This document shows positions 44,269 through 53,718 of a DNA stretch of 64,000 bases, one piece after another. The translations under genes and the position numbers were made by a program. The notes under the pieces were generated by a model that worked only from the letters and a program-made list of their open reading frames with translations, ran no database searches and had not been told where the DNA came from. Source of the stretch: CAILZL01 sp050181835. Its GTDB lineage: Bacteria; Pseudomonadota; Gammaproteobacteria; Steroidobacterales; Steroidobacteraceae. The stretch covers positions 128,404 to 192,403 of the forward strand of contig JBFXCU010000003.1 in assembly GCA_050181835.1 (NCBI GenBank), read 5' to 3'. Position 1 is the first letter of the stretch, and each line of letters begins with the position of its first letter.

Positions 44269-44834
44269 TTAGTTTTCCCCGTTAGTTTTTCAAAGCTGTT
44301 GACTTACCAGTCAATATATCGGTAAGCCCATCGCGTCTCGCCGATGCGCGGTACTGTGATGAAAAACCACAAACGTGTCAAGTCAGTTCTAAATAGGCAT
44401 GTAATAAAGTGGCTGAGAGTGGCTGAAATCACCTATCGCTATTGATATAGTCACAATCGTGCCGCAGCGCGTCCAAATGTTGCGTTACCGCCACACTCGT
44501 TTTTGCTGCGACTCAAAGTGACTGGAGGCATTCTCGAGTAGTTACAGCGACCGTTTTCGATAATACACACTTAAAACAAGCGGTTGCTGTGAGCGGCTCA
44601 GCTTAGAAATTCAGGCCTTTTTCACGTTCAGCACGACCGGGCCCCTCAGCATTCAGGCGCGGCACCAACCCGCACCCATTCAGTTCAAAACTCAAATACA
44701 CGAATCTATCTGTAGGCACTCGACATCTCACAATTCTGGCTGCTGAAGTATCTGGAGCGATATTGCTTATTATCAATCCAGTCCAGCCAGTCGATACCAG
44801 ACATCCCTTAAGTTAATTTGTATTTACCGAAATT
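44269..44834. other. Intergenic region between the two TonB receptor genes
   Basis: About 565 bases without a supported gene. It contains the promoter region of the receptor at 41860-44268, and a 6-bp inverted repeat TTGACT/AGTCAA with 4-base spacer (44299-44314) 31 bases before that gene, a possible operator. Confidence 0.5.
44299..44314. promoter_or_regulatory. Inverted repeat upstream of the TonB receptor gene
   Basis: TTGACT-TACC-AGTCAA, perfect 6-bp arms, just upstream of the receptor start on the minus strand. Candidate binding site; too short to be certain. Confidence 0.35.
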
Positions 44835-46916
44835 TCATAATTTTAGCGACCCCTTGATACCCAGCAACCAAGTGCGTCCTGGCGTGGGCTCGAAGTAACG
44901 CTGATTGGCATCATTGACGATAACCGAGCCAACAAACTTGCGATCGGCAAGATTATCGACACGAAGATACTCTTGGAAGCGCCAGCGTTGTGTTGTCTGC
45001 TCGAGACCTAAACTCACGTTTGCCACGACCTGACCCGGGGCGCGGAAATTATTGGAATCCTCGGCAAACACAGCACTGGCATAGCGCGCTTCGAGAGCGA
45101 TAGATAAACCGCTGGCCGGATGTTGCCAAGCTAGCTCCGTGTATGCCGAGCTGGCCGGAATACCTGGAATGCGATTGCCTGCTGCATAGCGAGCTTGTAG
45201 CCATGTGTAACTCAGTGCGGTGCTGAAGCCGTTCTCCAAGCTACCTGACAACTCCAGCTCCGCGCCATCACGACGCGTGCGAGCAACATTCTGATAAACG
45301 GCACGACCGCCGGAACTCGCCAGCACCGCCAGCTCATTGCGCGTATCAGCGCGAAACACGGCTGTATTCAGTGTCACGGCGTCAGCAAGCTTCGTCTTAA
45401 GCCCCAGCTCGTAGTGTTTGCTGCGCGCAGCCGCGAGACCCAGATTCAGTCCAGTCTGCGTGCCATCGGTGGATCGATACGCTAGCTCGTTGAATGTGGG
45501 TGTCTCAAAGCCCTGCCCATACGCTGCATAGACATTTAGTTTTTCAGTCGCACTATAGGTAACACCTGCGGCCGGTGTTGTCGCATGGTAAGTACGCTGA
45601 CCGCTATCCAACCCATTGCCGGGCACTACGTAGCGATCATCAGACTGAAACTTCACCTCACTGTTTCGGATGCCTGCCAACAACAGCCATTGTTCACTTG
45701 GCCGCCATTGCATTTGTAGATATTGATCAATATTGGACACTGTATTGTCCTCATCACGTCGTAGTTCACCCCGCACTCCCAGCTGTGAGCCGATGAAATT
45801 CTGATAACCCTTACGATCTTCACTCAGCTGGTCGTAGCTGATCCCGACGGTAATCTGCGCTGGCTCACCCGCGAGCGTTGTCGAATGCGTCCAATGTGCG
45901 TCGCTACCCACATAGTTACGTTCCAGATCGATCACGCCACCGGAATGTGTGGCTGGTGCCTGAACGGTGAAGGGAATGGACAAGTATTGCACGGCAGTGC
46001 GATGGCCGCCGTAGACCATGGCGCTCATTAGATTGGCATCATTCCAGTTCAGCTCATAGTTCAATCCTAGCTGTTGCTGCCCCACCGACTTGCGCGTGTT
46101 GTAGGTAGTGGCATTCGCACTAGCTTGCTGTGGATTGGTCTGCCACTGAATCTGGGTAAGGCCTAGTGGATCGTCTGCCTGCATATCCAAAGCATTGGCG
46201 ATCAGTGACAGTCTGGAACGATCCGAGAATTCATAGCGGATTCTGGCATTTCCAGTGTCACGCCGTGCAGCACTATGATCGCGATAACCCTCGGTGTCGA
46301 AACGCGAAAGAGCAACCACATAGTTGGTGTTCTGCTGGTCTCCGGCCACTTTCAATGCCAAGCGTTGTGCACCGAAACTACCAGCACTGGCTGTGCCGGT
46401 GATCGTCGCACCGGGCTGACCCTCTTCAGTAAACAAGGCAATCACCCCACCCGATGAATTTCCATACAGAACCGAGAAAGGGCCGCGTAGCACTTCAATG
46501 CCACCCGCAGATCCGAGATCAAAGTTGGATACTTGACCCTGTCCATCCGGCATGGTTGCCGGAATACCATCGGCATACAGTCGAACGCCGCGCACACCAA
46601 ATGACGAACGGGCACCGAAGCCACGAATGGAGACCTGCAGATCCTGCGCATAGTTCTGGCGATTCTGCGCCACCACCCCTGGTACACGAATGAGCGATTC
46701 AGACAGATTAACTTCTTGTCGCGCGCTCTGAATAATCCGCCCGTCTACCGAACTGATCGATACCGGCAGATCGAACGCTGACTGCGGTACTCGCGTCGCA
46801 GTGACGACAACGATTTCCAGCTCCTGACTTAGCGCCACCGGCGCTGCGAAATGAGCTACAGCTAGTATTGCAACATTTCCAAATAACTTTGCTGATCTGC
46901 CTTGAGTCAATTTCAT
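44835..46916 (-). CDS. pqqU: TonB-dependent receptor, PqqU (YncD)-like
   Basis: 693 aa outer-membrane receptor. Compared from memory with E. coli YncD, now named PqqU and known to import PQQ, long blocks agree. These include VPGVVAQNRQNYAQDLQ, SIRGFGARSSFGVRGVRLY, DGIPATMPDGQGQVSN, DDPLGLTQIQWQTNPQQA, GFETPTFNELAYRS and the ending VGSVIVNDANQRYFEPTPGR. Length and C-terminus also fit. Likely role: uptake of pyrroloquinoline quinone for the PQQ enzyme at 10205-12340. Assignment rests on similarity; binding is inferred. Confidence 0.85.
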   Translation of the reverse strand: MKLTQGRSAKLFGNVAILAVAHFAAPVALSQELEIVVVTATRVPQSAFDLPVSISSVDGRIIQSARQEVNLSESLIRVPGVVAQNRQNYAQDLQVSIRGFGARSSFGVRGVRLYADGIPATMPDGQGQVSNFDLGSAGGIEVLRGPFSVLYGNSSGGVIALFTEEGQPGATITGTASAGSFGAQRLALKVAGDQQNTNYVVALSRFDTEGYRDHSAARRDTGNARIRYEFSDRSRLSLIANALDMQADDPLGLTQIQWQTNPQQASANATTYNTRKSVGQQQLGLNYELNWNDANLMSAMVYGGHRTAVQYLSIPFTVQAPATHSGGVIDLERNYVGSDAHWTHSTTLAGEPAQITVGISYDQLSEDRKGYQNFIGSQLGVRGELRRDEDNTVSNIDQYLQMQWRPSEQWLLLAGIRNSEVKFQSDDRYVVPGNGLDSGQRTYHATTPAAGVTYSATEKLNVYAAYGQGFETPTFNELAYRSTDGTQTGLNLGLAAARSKHYELGLKTKLADAVTLNTAVFRADTRNELAVLASSGGRAVYQNVARTRRDGAELELSGSLENGFSTALSYTWLQARYAAGNRIPGIPASSAYTELAWQHPASGLSIALEARYASAVFAEDSNNFRAPGQVVANVSLGLEQTTQRWRFQEYLRVDNLADRKFVGSVIVNDANQRYFEPTPGRTWLLGIKGSLKL

Positions 46917-46944
46917 TGAGACGCTCGATTTGACTGTTCCGGTG

Positions 46945-47115
46945 AGTTGAAAGCGCGGGCGTGCTTAAGTAAACCGTGACGCCGGTTTGCGCGGTGAGCT
47001 GCTCATGCTGAGCCATTTCGCGGCTTTGGTCGTAGGTCATCGACAAGCGCCGCTCACGCTAGGGCTGATGCAGCAATCGCTCCGCTTGTTGCTGTGCTTG
47101 GCACGCAATAACTAC
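46945..47115 (-). pseudogene. IS30-family transposase remnant
   Basis: RERRLSMTYDQSREMAQHE, then QLTAQTGVTVYL, is the catalytic-core stretch of IS30-type transposases (normally ...TYDQGKEMA.H..L...TG...YF.DPHSPWQRG). A stop sits just upstream and the sequence after YL is lost. Only a ~60-residue scrap remains. Confidence 0.8.
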
Positions 47116-47431
47116 CGGCGATAAAGGATCGCCCTAAACAGGCCAATCGTCGCTGCGATGATTGGCCGCCATTGCGTTGCAAACTGTCAGCAACTGCCCA
47201 CAGCCTTATTCAAGACTCAGCTGAAACAGCGCTCGTTCAGTGCTATTCAATTGCCGATCGTGCTTGCCCATCGCAACACATTAACCCCTAGGTTGTGTTG
47301 CTCTGCATATTGGAGCGCGCCGTGCTACAAACAATGCCAGCTTTCAAAACTAAAGTTCCTCAACCTTTCTCTCGGCTTTAGTTCTTAGGCGCGCGACCAT
47401 GAACCTACTTCACGCGATAAATCTAAATCAA
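47116..47431. other. Non-coding stretch beside the IS30 scrap
   Basis: No gene seen. It holds an 8-bp inverted repeat AACTAAAG/CTTTAGTT about 20 bases apart near 47347-47383, possibly a weak terminator for the DoxX-like gene. Confidence 0.4.
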
Positions 47432-47935
47432 TCACCCGTTCTTAGTTTCATCTTTAGGGGTTTGAAATATTGAAGTCAGCCCCTTCAAATCCTGCAGAGT
47501 GCCCATATCAGTCTTATAGACCATCATCGGCAGGTAGTGGCGTATGTACGCCAGCATGAGAATTACGTTCATGTAGAAGCAATCAACGCCCATGTAAAAA
47601 ACTCTATCCCAGCGATGCTGCAAGACGGCGTCATTGTAGAAAACCACGACAGACATAGGCATAAGGATCGCCAACGCCAGTGGGACAAACCGATTAGCAA
47701 TGAGCATAACCCCGCCGACCAACTCCACGATTTTGACGATGCCAAAGAGCCCGGTTTCTATCAGTGCGATAATCAGTTGGCTTGAGAGCGGGAAGCTGCC
47801 CATGGGCTGCGGAAAGATTGGCAGAAAGTGATTCAGCCCGTTGACGATCATCCAGGCGCCTAGTAGTAGCCTCATGGCATCTAATACAAACCACACAATA
47901 CTTTTGACGCTGAACATTCCAGTCCTAGCCATCAT
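47432..47935 (-). CDS. DoxX-like membrane protein
   Basis: 167 aa with four TM helices. LLLGAWMIVNGLNHFLP in the first helix and KIVELVGGVMLIANRFVPLALAI (in part) in the third follow the DoxX/SURF4 pattern. Such proteins work with redox or thiol-stress systems but have no common reaction. Divergent from the SnoaL-like gene at 48081 (145 bases between starts). Confidence 0.7.
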   Translation of the reverse strand: MMARTGMFSVKSIVWFVLDAMRLLLGAWMIVNGLNHFLPIFPQPMGSFPLSSQLIIALIETGLFGIVKIVELVGGVMLIANRFVPLALAILMPMSVVVFYNDAVLQHRWDRVFYMGVDCFYMNVILMLAYIRHYLPMMVYKTDMGTLQDLKGLTSIFQTPKDETKNG

Positions 47936-48080
47936 GTGCCACCCCTTTTCAAGTTTAGATAAAAACCGTAATAATGCTGGTAAGCTTGAGGCCGTGGAGT
48001 TACTGCGTCAAGCCCCTCAACTCGGCGCGGCGTGAACCGCACAGGTCAAATTCGGACGCTTTAATTAGGATCCTACATCA

Positions 48081-48503
48081 ATGAAAATGACGATTGCTGG
48101 CATTATTTTAACGGCTTATTTCATATTTTCTATGAGCCAAGGGCACGACTGGAGCGGCGGAGCTGGCCTTACACCACGGCAGTTTGTGGCGGATTATCTG
48201 GATCTTGCTTATACGCAGGGCCGCGGAGTGGAGGCAGCCCAGAAATACTTTGCGCCCGACGCAGTCGATCACAGCCCAGATTCTGCAGAACGAAAGGACG
48301 GTCCGCCAATCGCCCATGAAATCAAGCAGATCATCGCTGATGGATACACTGTAAGCGTCTACCATCACATCGATGCAGCTCGCGGTGAGCCAGCGCTTGA
48401 TGTGGTAGATATCTACCAGACCATCCGGGGCGGTCGTATTTCTGAGCGTACCCGCATCAGCCAGCCTAGCACTGTCATCGCAGCAAATGGGGCAGCTCCC
48501 TGA
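48081..48503 (+). CDS. Exported SnoaL-like protein
   Basis: 140 aa: a hydrophobic N-terminus (IAGIILTAYFIFSM) that may be a signal peptide or anchor, then one SnoaL-type domain (PRQFVADYLDLAYTQGRGVE, YFAPDAVDHSPD, VSVYHHIDAARGE, VVDIYQTIRGGRISERTR). The His/Asp pattern fits the polyketide-cyclase-like subgroup; substrate unknown. Third SnoaL/NTF2-fold protein in this window. Followed by a large hairpin. Confidence 0.75.
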   Translation: MKMTIAGIILTAYFIFSMSQGHDWSGGAGLTPRQFVADYLDLAYTQGRGVEAAQKYFAPDAVDHSPDSAERKDGPPIAHEIKQIIADGYTVSVYHHIDAARGEPALDVVDIYQTIRGGRISERTRISQPSTVIAANGAAP

Positions 48504-48531
48504 GCTGCGCGCTCTGTGCGCGGTACTTTTA

Positions 48532-48565
48532 GCCACAGCGAACGGTGAACACCGTTCGCTGTGGC
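48532..48565 (+). terminator. Long hairpin after the SnoaL-like gene
   Basis: GCCACAGCGAACGGTG and CACCGTTCGCTGTGGC form a perfect 16-bp stem with a 2-base loop, 28 bases after the stop codon. No T-run follows, so it may stop transcription weakly or protect the mRNA end. Confidence 0.6.
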
Positions 48566-48602
48566 ATTCGTCATTATAAGGCGTATCTACTGGGCAGATT
48601 AA

Positions 48603-48720
48603 CGCCCGCCAGCAGTGATGATGTGCTTCAGCAGATCGCCAGCCTTTGTAGGTTCGCAGATAAATAACATCCGTCACCCAAGTTTGATTCGGGTTGCCAC
48701 TTTAAAATCAGCGCCTTGCC
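48603..48720 (-). pseudogene. Second IS3-family transposase remnant
   Basis: The minus strand reads NPNQTWVTDVIYLRTYKGW, the start of the integrase core of IS3-type OrfB, then goes out of frame. It differs from the remnant at 25733-26135, so a separate element. From about 48721 to 48947 nothing further is recognised. Confidence 0.75.
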
Positions 48721-48947
48721 GTGCATTGCTTCAAAACGATCACGCTTGGCAACGGGCTTGATGACTTGCGCAGCGCTGCCTCACCTGCACTGTTCACAGT
48801 AAATTGAACTGCATTAGATTAAAGATGCAGCGCATCGCGTATTTTTTTGGGGAGGGTGACCTGTCCCTTCGATGTCAGCATTGTGGCCAAGGTATGTCTC
48901 CCGAGCAGCATTACTGTCACACCAAGTGAAATACCAAGCTCACAAAA

Positions 48948-48974
48948 AGAAAGCCCCGGAATTCGGGGCTTTCT
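48948..48974 (-). terminator. Rho-independent terminator of adk
   Basis: AGAAAGCCCCG and CGGGGCTTTCT form an 11-bp stem with a 5-base loop. On the minus strand it is followed by TTTTTG, 41 bases after the adk stop codon. Confidence 0.9.
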
Positions 48975-49015
48975 GCTGAAGTCATAACTCACGCGAATTG
49001 GCGTGACAATAAAGC

Positions 49016-49888
49016 TTACTTCTTGCGTGCTACCTTCTTGCTCGCTTTTTTCTTGATCTGCTTCTTGGCTACTTTACGCACCACTTTCTTGATCGCTTTC
49101 TTCTTGGCCGATTTCACCGGTGCCACTTTGCGTTTGGCTGTCACTTTCTTTTTAGTCGCTTTCTTAACTGCCTTTTTAGCAACTGACTTTACAGCAGGTT
49201 TGGCCACGACTTTTTTCTTGGCAGGTTGGATAGCCGACTTGGCTTCTGGTTTGGTCAAGGCTGCTTCCATACGCGCAGCGATCAACTCCAATGTACCTTC
49301 GCCTTTAATCACTTTGAGCAGACCCAGCTTATTGTAATGCTCGATCAGCGGTTTGGTTTGCGACTGGTAAACCTCCAGACGCTTGGCAATCACCTCTTCC
49401 TTGTCATCATTGCGCTGATAGAGTTCACCGCCACATTTAGCGCAAGGAGCAGTGGCAGAGGGCAATGCCGCCAAGCTATGTACCGCACCGCAGGCACGAC
49501 ATACTCGACGTCCAGCAAGACGCTCAATCAAGGTCTTGGTGCGTACATCCATTAACAACACCGCTTCCAACGGCTGACCGATATCAATTAGCAATTTCGA
49601 CAAGGTTGCTGCTTGGTCGCTATTGCGAGGAAAGCCGTCAAGAATGAAGCCATTGCTGGCATCAGGTTGTGACAAGCGCTCGCGAATCAACCCCAGCACG
49701 ATAGCGTCGGACACCAGTTGCCCGGCTTCCATGGCAGCCTTGGCCTTTAAGCCCAGGCTGGTATTACGCGCTACAGCATCGCGCAACAAGTCGCCGGACG
49801 ACACTTGCGGCACACCAAATTTGGCTTGCAGCCGTTGTGCCTGAGTACCTTTGCCGGAACCCGGGGCGCCGAGTAGAACGATGCGCAT
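49016..49888 (-). CDS. adk: Adenylate kinase with a lysine-rich C-terminal tail
   Basis: Interconverts AMP + ATP and 2 ADP. The kinase core (about 1-212) is complete: P-loop GAPGSGKGT (7-15), FILDGFPRN and a long LID with four Cys (130, 133, 149, 152) that should bind zinc. Residues from about 213 to 290 are a low-complexity tail of Lys, Ala and Val (for example AKKAVKKATKKK) like histone H1/AlgP tails. This is about 75 residues longer than normal Adk. The tail is in frame with no intervening stop. It could bind nucleic acid, polyphosphate or ribosomes. Divergent from pfp. Confidence 0.95.
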   Translation of the reverse strand: MRIVLLGAPGSGKGTQAQRLQAKFGVPQVSSGDLLRDAVARNTSLGLKAKAAMEAGQLVSDAIVLGLIRERLSQPDASNGFILDGFPRNSDQAATLSKLLIDIGQPLEAVLLMDVRTKTLIERLAGRRVCRACGAVHSLAALPSATAPCAKCGGELYQRNDDKEEVIAKRLEVYQSQTKPLIEHYNKLGLLKVIKGEGTLELIAARMEAALTKPEAKSAIQPAKKKVVAKPAVKSVAKKAVKKATKKKVTAKRKVAPVKSAKKKAIKKVVRKVAKKQIKKKASKKVARKK

Positions 49889-50069
49889 AGTTAGAAAACC
49901 TTATCTGTTTTGAAGGAGTGCCAGAAATCAAGGTGGCTACCCTACAGAATTTCATCGTCATAAAAAAGACTGTAGGCTGTGGTCGATGAGTTCCAGGTCA
50001 GAAAAAGGGATTAAATCTGATTTTGTCCCACGGTCTACAGCCCACAACCTTTCTTTGAGGTCGCTCAAC

Positions 50070-51341
50070 ATGCCCAAGTCCAAGCCCAGAAATGCTTTCT
50101 ACGCTCAATCCGGTGGCGTCACTGCAGTCATTAACGCCTCGGCCTGCGGCGTGATTGAAGCCTGCCGTAAACACAAAGGCAAAATTGGCGCGCTATACGC
50201 TGGGCGCAATGGCATTGTTGGCGCACTGACTGAAGATTTGATCGATACCAGCAAGGAATCCGCAGCGGCTATCCGTGCGCTACGTCATACCCCAGCAGGC
50301 GCCTTCGGTTCAGCGCGATTCAAACTCAAAAAACTCGACGACAACCCAGCGCAATATGAACGATTGATCGATGTATTCAAGGCACATGGCATTGGTTATT
50401 TCTTTTATAACGGCGGTGGTGACTCTGCCGACACCTGCTGGAAAGTATCGCAACTGGCGGAAAAAATGGGCTACCCCATTCAGGCCATTCATGTACCGAA
50501 AACAGTAGACAACGATTTGCCGATCACTGATTGCAGTCCCGGCTTTGGTTCAGTGGCCAAGTACGTTGCAGTATCCATTCGCGAAGCCGGCTTTGATGTC
50601 GCGTCGATGGCCAAAACGTCCACCAAAGTATTCATCATGGAAGTCATGGGCAGGCACGCGGGCTGGATTGCTGCTGCCGGCGGTCTGGCCGCTGAAAAAG
50701 CAGGCGATGCACCGCACCTCATCCTGTTCCCAGAAATTACGCTGGATGTGGAAAAGTTCTGCAAGCGAGTGAAAGATAGCGTCGAGAAATATGGGTATTG
50801 CGCCATTGTCGTCTCAGAAGGCGTGAAAAATGCGGAAGGCAAGTTCCTTTCCGATGCTGGGCTGCGCGATGCCTTTGGTCATGCGCAACTGGGCGGGGTC
50901 GCGCCGGTGATTGCACAATTAGTAAAAGACCAACTCGGCTACAAATATCACTGGGCGGTGGCGGACTATCTGCAACGTGCGGCGCGACATATCGCCTCCA
51001 AGGTAGACGTTGAGCAAGCATACGCAGTGGGCAAAGCCGCCGTAGAAATGGCATTGAAAGGCCACAACTCCGTGATGCCCGCCATTGTGCGCGTGTCGGA
51101 CAAACCGTATCGCTGGAAAATCGGTATGGCACCCCTCAGCAAAGTGGCCAATGTGGAAAAAATGCTGCCGCGTGATTACATCAGCGCCGATGGTTTTCAC
51201 ATTACCGCCAAATGCCGCCGATATTTGGCACCGCTCATTAAGGGTGAAGACTATCCGCCCTACAAGAACGGTCTACCTCAATATGTCGTGCTTAAAAATA
51301 TCGCGGTGCGTAAAAAGCTTGCTATTGACTTCAAGCTGTAG
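50070..51341 (+). CDS. pfp: PPi-dependent 6-phosphofructokinase
   Basis: Reversible phosphorylation of fructose 6-phosphate using pyrophosphate. 423 aa from the ATG at 50070 (GAGG 9 bases upstream); an earlier ATG at 49986 lacks support. The donor-site residues are of the PPi type: GGGDS (115-119), with Asp where ATP enzymes have Gly, and PKTVDND (143-149), with Lys where ATP enzymes have Gly. MGRHAGWIAA is conserved. Lies between adk and the H+-pyrophosphatase. Confidence 0.92.
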   Translation: MPKSKPRNAFYAQSGGVTAVINASACGVIEACRKHKGKIGALYAGRNGIVGALTEDLIDTSKESAAAIRALRHTPAGAFGSARFKLKKLDDNPAQYERLIDVFKAHGIGYFFYNGGGDSADTCWKVSQLAEKMGYPIQAIHVPKTVDNDLPITDCSPGFGSVAKYVAVSIREAGFDVASMAKTSTKVFIMEVMGRHAGWIAAAGGLAAEKAGDAPHLILFPEITLDVEKFCKRVKDSVEKYGYCAIVVSEGVKNAEGKFLSDAGLRDAFGHAQLGGVAPVIAQLVKDQLGYKYHWAVADYLQRAARHIASKVDVEQAYAVGKAAVEMALKGHNSVMPAIVRVSDKPYRWKIGMAPLSKVANVEKMLPRDYISADGFHITAKCRRYLAPLIKGEDYPPYKNGLPQYVVLKNIAVRKKLAIDFKL

Positions 51342-51538
51342 AGGTCGTGCGAGCGATCCAGCGCAAGGCTGAGATGAATCACCCTCGCGGCGGATTGCTG
51401 GCAAAGAAGCCGACAATTCGAGCCAAGATAGCTTAACTAAGTGCTCCCAGCTGGTTATAGTCAGCGCAGCACCGTACTCGATAGTCGGGCTCGATGACTA
51501 CAGATATAAAACGAAATTAACCGCAGGGGAACTACTCG

Positions 51539-53602
51539 ATGTCCACCGACCAAGTGTTGTGGCTCGCTATTGGAGCCGGTATTGCCGCCCTCGTTTACGG
51601 CGGCGTTTTTGTAAACTGGATCAATAATCAATCACCCGGCAATGCGCGCATGCAAGAAATCGCTGCCGCCATTCAAGCCGGAGCCAAAGCGTATCTCAAC
51701 CGACAGTACTCAACCATCGCCGTGGTGGGCGTGATCCTGTTTGTGGTGCTGGGTATGACATTGAACTGGGCCACCGCAGGGGGTTTCGCAGTCGGTGCAA
51801 TTCTGTCTGGGCTAGCCGGCTACGTGGGCATGAACGTGTCAGTACGCGCCAATGTGCGTACCGCGCATGCAGCCAGTCAAAGTCTGAATAGCGCCTTACA
51901 AGTGGCGTTTCGCGGCGGCGCGATCACCGGCATGCTGGTGGTTGGGCTCGGGCTGCTAGGAGTGACCGGTTATTTCTGGGCACTGAAAGACACCAGTGTG
52001 GGCGTAGATGGCGCGCTGCATTCGTTGATTGGCCTGGCCTTTGGCGGCTCGCTGATTTCGATCTTCGCACGTCTGGGCGGTGGCATCTTCACCAAGGGTG
52101 CCGACGTCGGTGCTGATCTGGTCGGCAAGGTGGAAGCCGGTATTCCCGAAGATGATCCACGCAACCCGGCTGTGATCGCTGACAACGTCGGTGACAATGT
52201 GGGCGATTGCGCTGGCATGGCTGCCGACTTGTTTGAAACCTATGCGGTGACGATTGTTGCGACCATGGTGTTGGGTGGCTTGATGTTCAAAAGCGCAGAT
52301 GGCGGTTTGAATATCAGTTATTTGTTATATCCATTGGCACTGGGCGCGGTGTCGATTTTCGCCTCTATTGTCGGCACCTTCTTTGTCACTGCTCGCGAAG
52401 GCGGCAAGATCATGAACGCGCTGTATCGCGGCGTGCTGGTATCCGGCGTGCTGGCGCTGATCGCGTTCTGGTTTGTCACGCAGAACATGATGGGCGAGCA
52501 AGCCAATGGCCTGTTTGCCTGCGCGGTAATTGGCCTGGTGTTAACAGCGGCATTGATCTGGATCACCGAGTACTACACCGCCACCGAATATGGCCCGGTA
52601 CGCTACGTAGCTGCTGCTTCACAGACTGGTCATGGCACCAATGTGATTGCCGGATTAGCTGTGTCGATGAAATCCACCGCATTGCCGGTGCTGGCCGTAT
52701 GCGCGGCCATTTATGGCTCATATGAGTATGAAGGCCTGTACGGCATTGCCATCGCAGCGACAGCGATGCTATCGATGACTGGCATGATCGTGGCGCTGGA
52801 TGCCTATGGCCCGATCACTGATAACGCGGGTGGTATTGCGGAAATGTCCGGTCTACCAAAAGAAGTGCGACAAATTACCGATGCACTGGATGCAGTAGGC
52901 AACACCACCAAGGCTGTTACCAAGGGCTATGCCATTGGTTCAGCTGGACTCGCCGCGCTGGTCTTGTTCGCCGACTACACCCACAACTTGGAAACCCATC
53001 TGCTCAGCACTGGCCGCGAGATGGTCACGTTCTCGCTCTCTGATCCCGCTGTGATCATTGGCCTGTTCATTGGCGGCCTGGTGCCGTATCTGTTCGGTGC
53101 CATGGCCATGGAAGCCGTGGGGCGGGCCGCAGGTTCAGTCGTGGTTGAAGTGCGACGTCAGTTCAAAGAAATCCCCGGGATTATGGCCGGCACCGCCAAG
53201 CCAGAATATGGCGTTGCGGTGGACATGCTGACCAAGGCCGCCATCAAGGAAATGATCGTACCTTCGCTGCTACCAATATTGGTTCCAGTGGTGGTTGCCT
53301 TCGGCATGAACGCACTAATGGGCCCCGGTGCTGGCATCAAAGCGCTCGGTGGCTTATTGATTGGTACTATTGTCACCGGATTATTCGTGGCCATCTCCAT
53401 GTGTACCGGCGGTGGTGCTTGGGACAATGCCAAGAAGTACATTGAAGAAGGCAACTACGGCGGCAAAGGCTCTGATACGCACAAAGCGGCTGTCACCGGT
53501 GACACGGTAGGTGATCCGTACAAAGACACCGCTGGCCCGGCGATCAATCCGTTGATCAAGATCATCAACATCGTGGCACTGCTGCTGGTGCCGCTACTGT
53601 AA
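51539..53602 (+). CDS. hppA: K+-independent H+-translocating pyrophosphatase
   Basis: 687 aa membrane PPase with about 16 TM helices. The PPi-binding region is intact (FTKGADVGADLVGKVE, DDPRNPAVIADNVGDNVGD), as is the C-terminal GDTVGDPYKDTAGPAINP. At the site that sets potassium dependence the sequence is GNTTKAVTKG: Lys458 in place of Ala, which marks the K+-independent proton-pumping type. AGGGGA precedes the start. Couples PPi hydrolysis (or synthesis) to the proton gradient and so links to pfp next door. Confidence 0.96.
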   Translation: MSTDQVLWLAIGAGIAALVYGGVFVNWINNQSPGNARMQEIAAAIQAGAKAYLNRQYSTIAVVGVILFVVLGMTLNWATAGGFAVGAILSGLAGYVGMNVSVRANVRTAHAASQSLNSALQVAFRGGAITGMLVVGLGLLGVTGYFWALKDTSVGVDGALHSLIGLAFGGSLISIFARLGGGIFTKGADVGADLVGKVEAGIPEDDPRNPAVIADNVGDNVGDCAGMAADLFETYAVTIVATMVLGGLMFKSADGGLNISYLLYPLALGAVSIFASIVGTFFVTAREGGKIMNALYRGVLVSGVLALIAFWFVTQNMMGEQANGLFACAVIGLVLTAALIWITEYYTATEYGPVRYVAAASQTGHGTNVIAGLAVSMKSTALPVLAVCAAIYGSYEYEGLYGIAIAATAMLSMTGMIVALDAYGPITDNAGGIAEMSGLPKEVRQITDALDAVGNTTKAVTKGYAIGSAGLAALVLFADYTHNLETHLLSTGREMVTFSLSDPAVIIGLFIGGLVPYLFGAMAMEAVGRAAGSVVVEVRRQFKEIPGIMAGTAKPEYGVAVDMLTKAAIKEMIVPSLLPILVPVVVAFGMNALMGPGAGIKALGGLLIGTIVTGLFVAISMCTGGGAWDNAKKYIEEGNYGGKGSDTHKAAVTGDTVGDPYKDTAGPAINPLIKIINIVALLLVPLL

Positions 53603-53623
53603 GCAGTTAAGTCGATGTGAAAT

Positions 53624-53658
53624 AAACAGGCTCCGAGGTGCAACCCCGGAGCCTGTTT
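53624..53658 (+). terminator. Rho-independent terminator of hppA
   Basis: AAACAGGCTCCG and CGGAGCCTGTTT form a perfect 12-bp stem with an 11-base loop, starting 21 bases after the stop codon, with a short T-run. Confidence 0.85.
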
Positions 53659-53718
53659 CATTATCATCAGCCACTCCACCAACGTTAGAAAACGTGCCAA
53701 TGGTTTTGAGGCCAGTGA

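Noticed and set aside
48108..48677. 189-codon minus-strand open frame over the SnoaL-like gene
   Set aside because: Only its first ~20 codons are meaningful (IS3 scrap); the rest is antisense to the SnoaL-like gene.
49016..49260. Lys-rich repeats considered as a CRISPR or tandem-repeat array
   Set aside because: The repeats are codon-level low complexity within adk, without spacer structure or exact unit.
49023..49337. Hydrophobic 104-residue open frame opposite the adk tail
   Set aside because: Lys codons of the tail read as Phe/Leu on the other strand, imitating a membrane protein.
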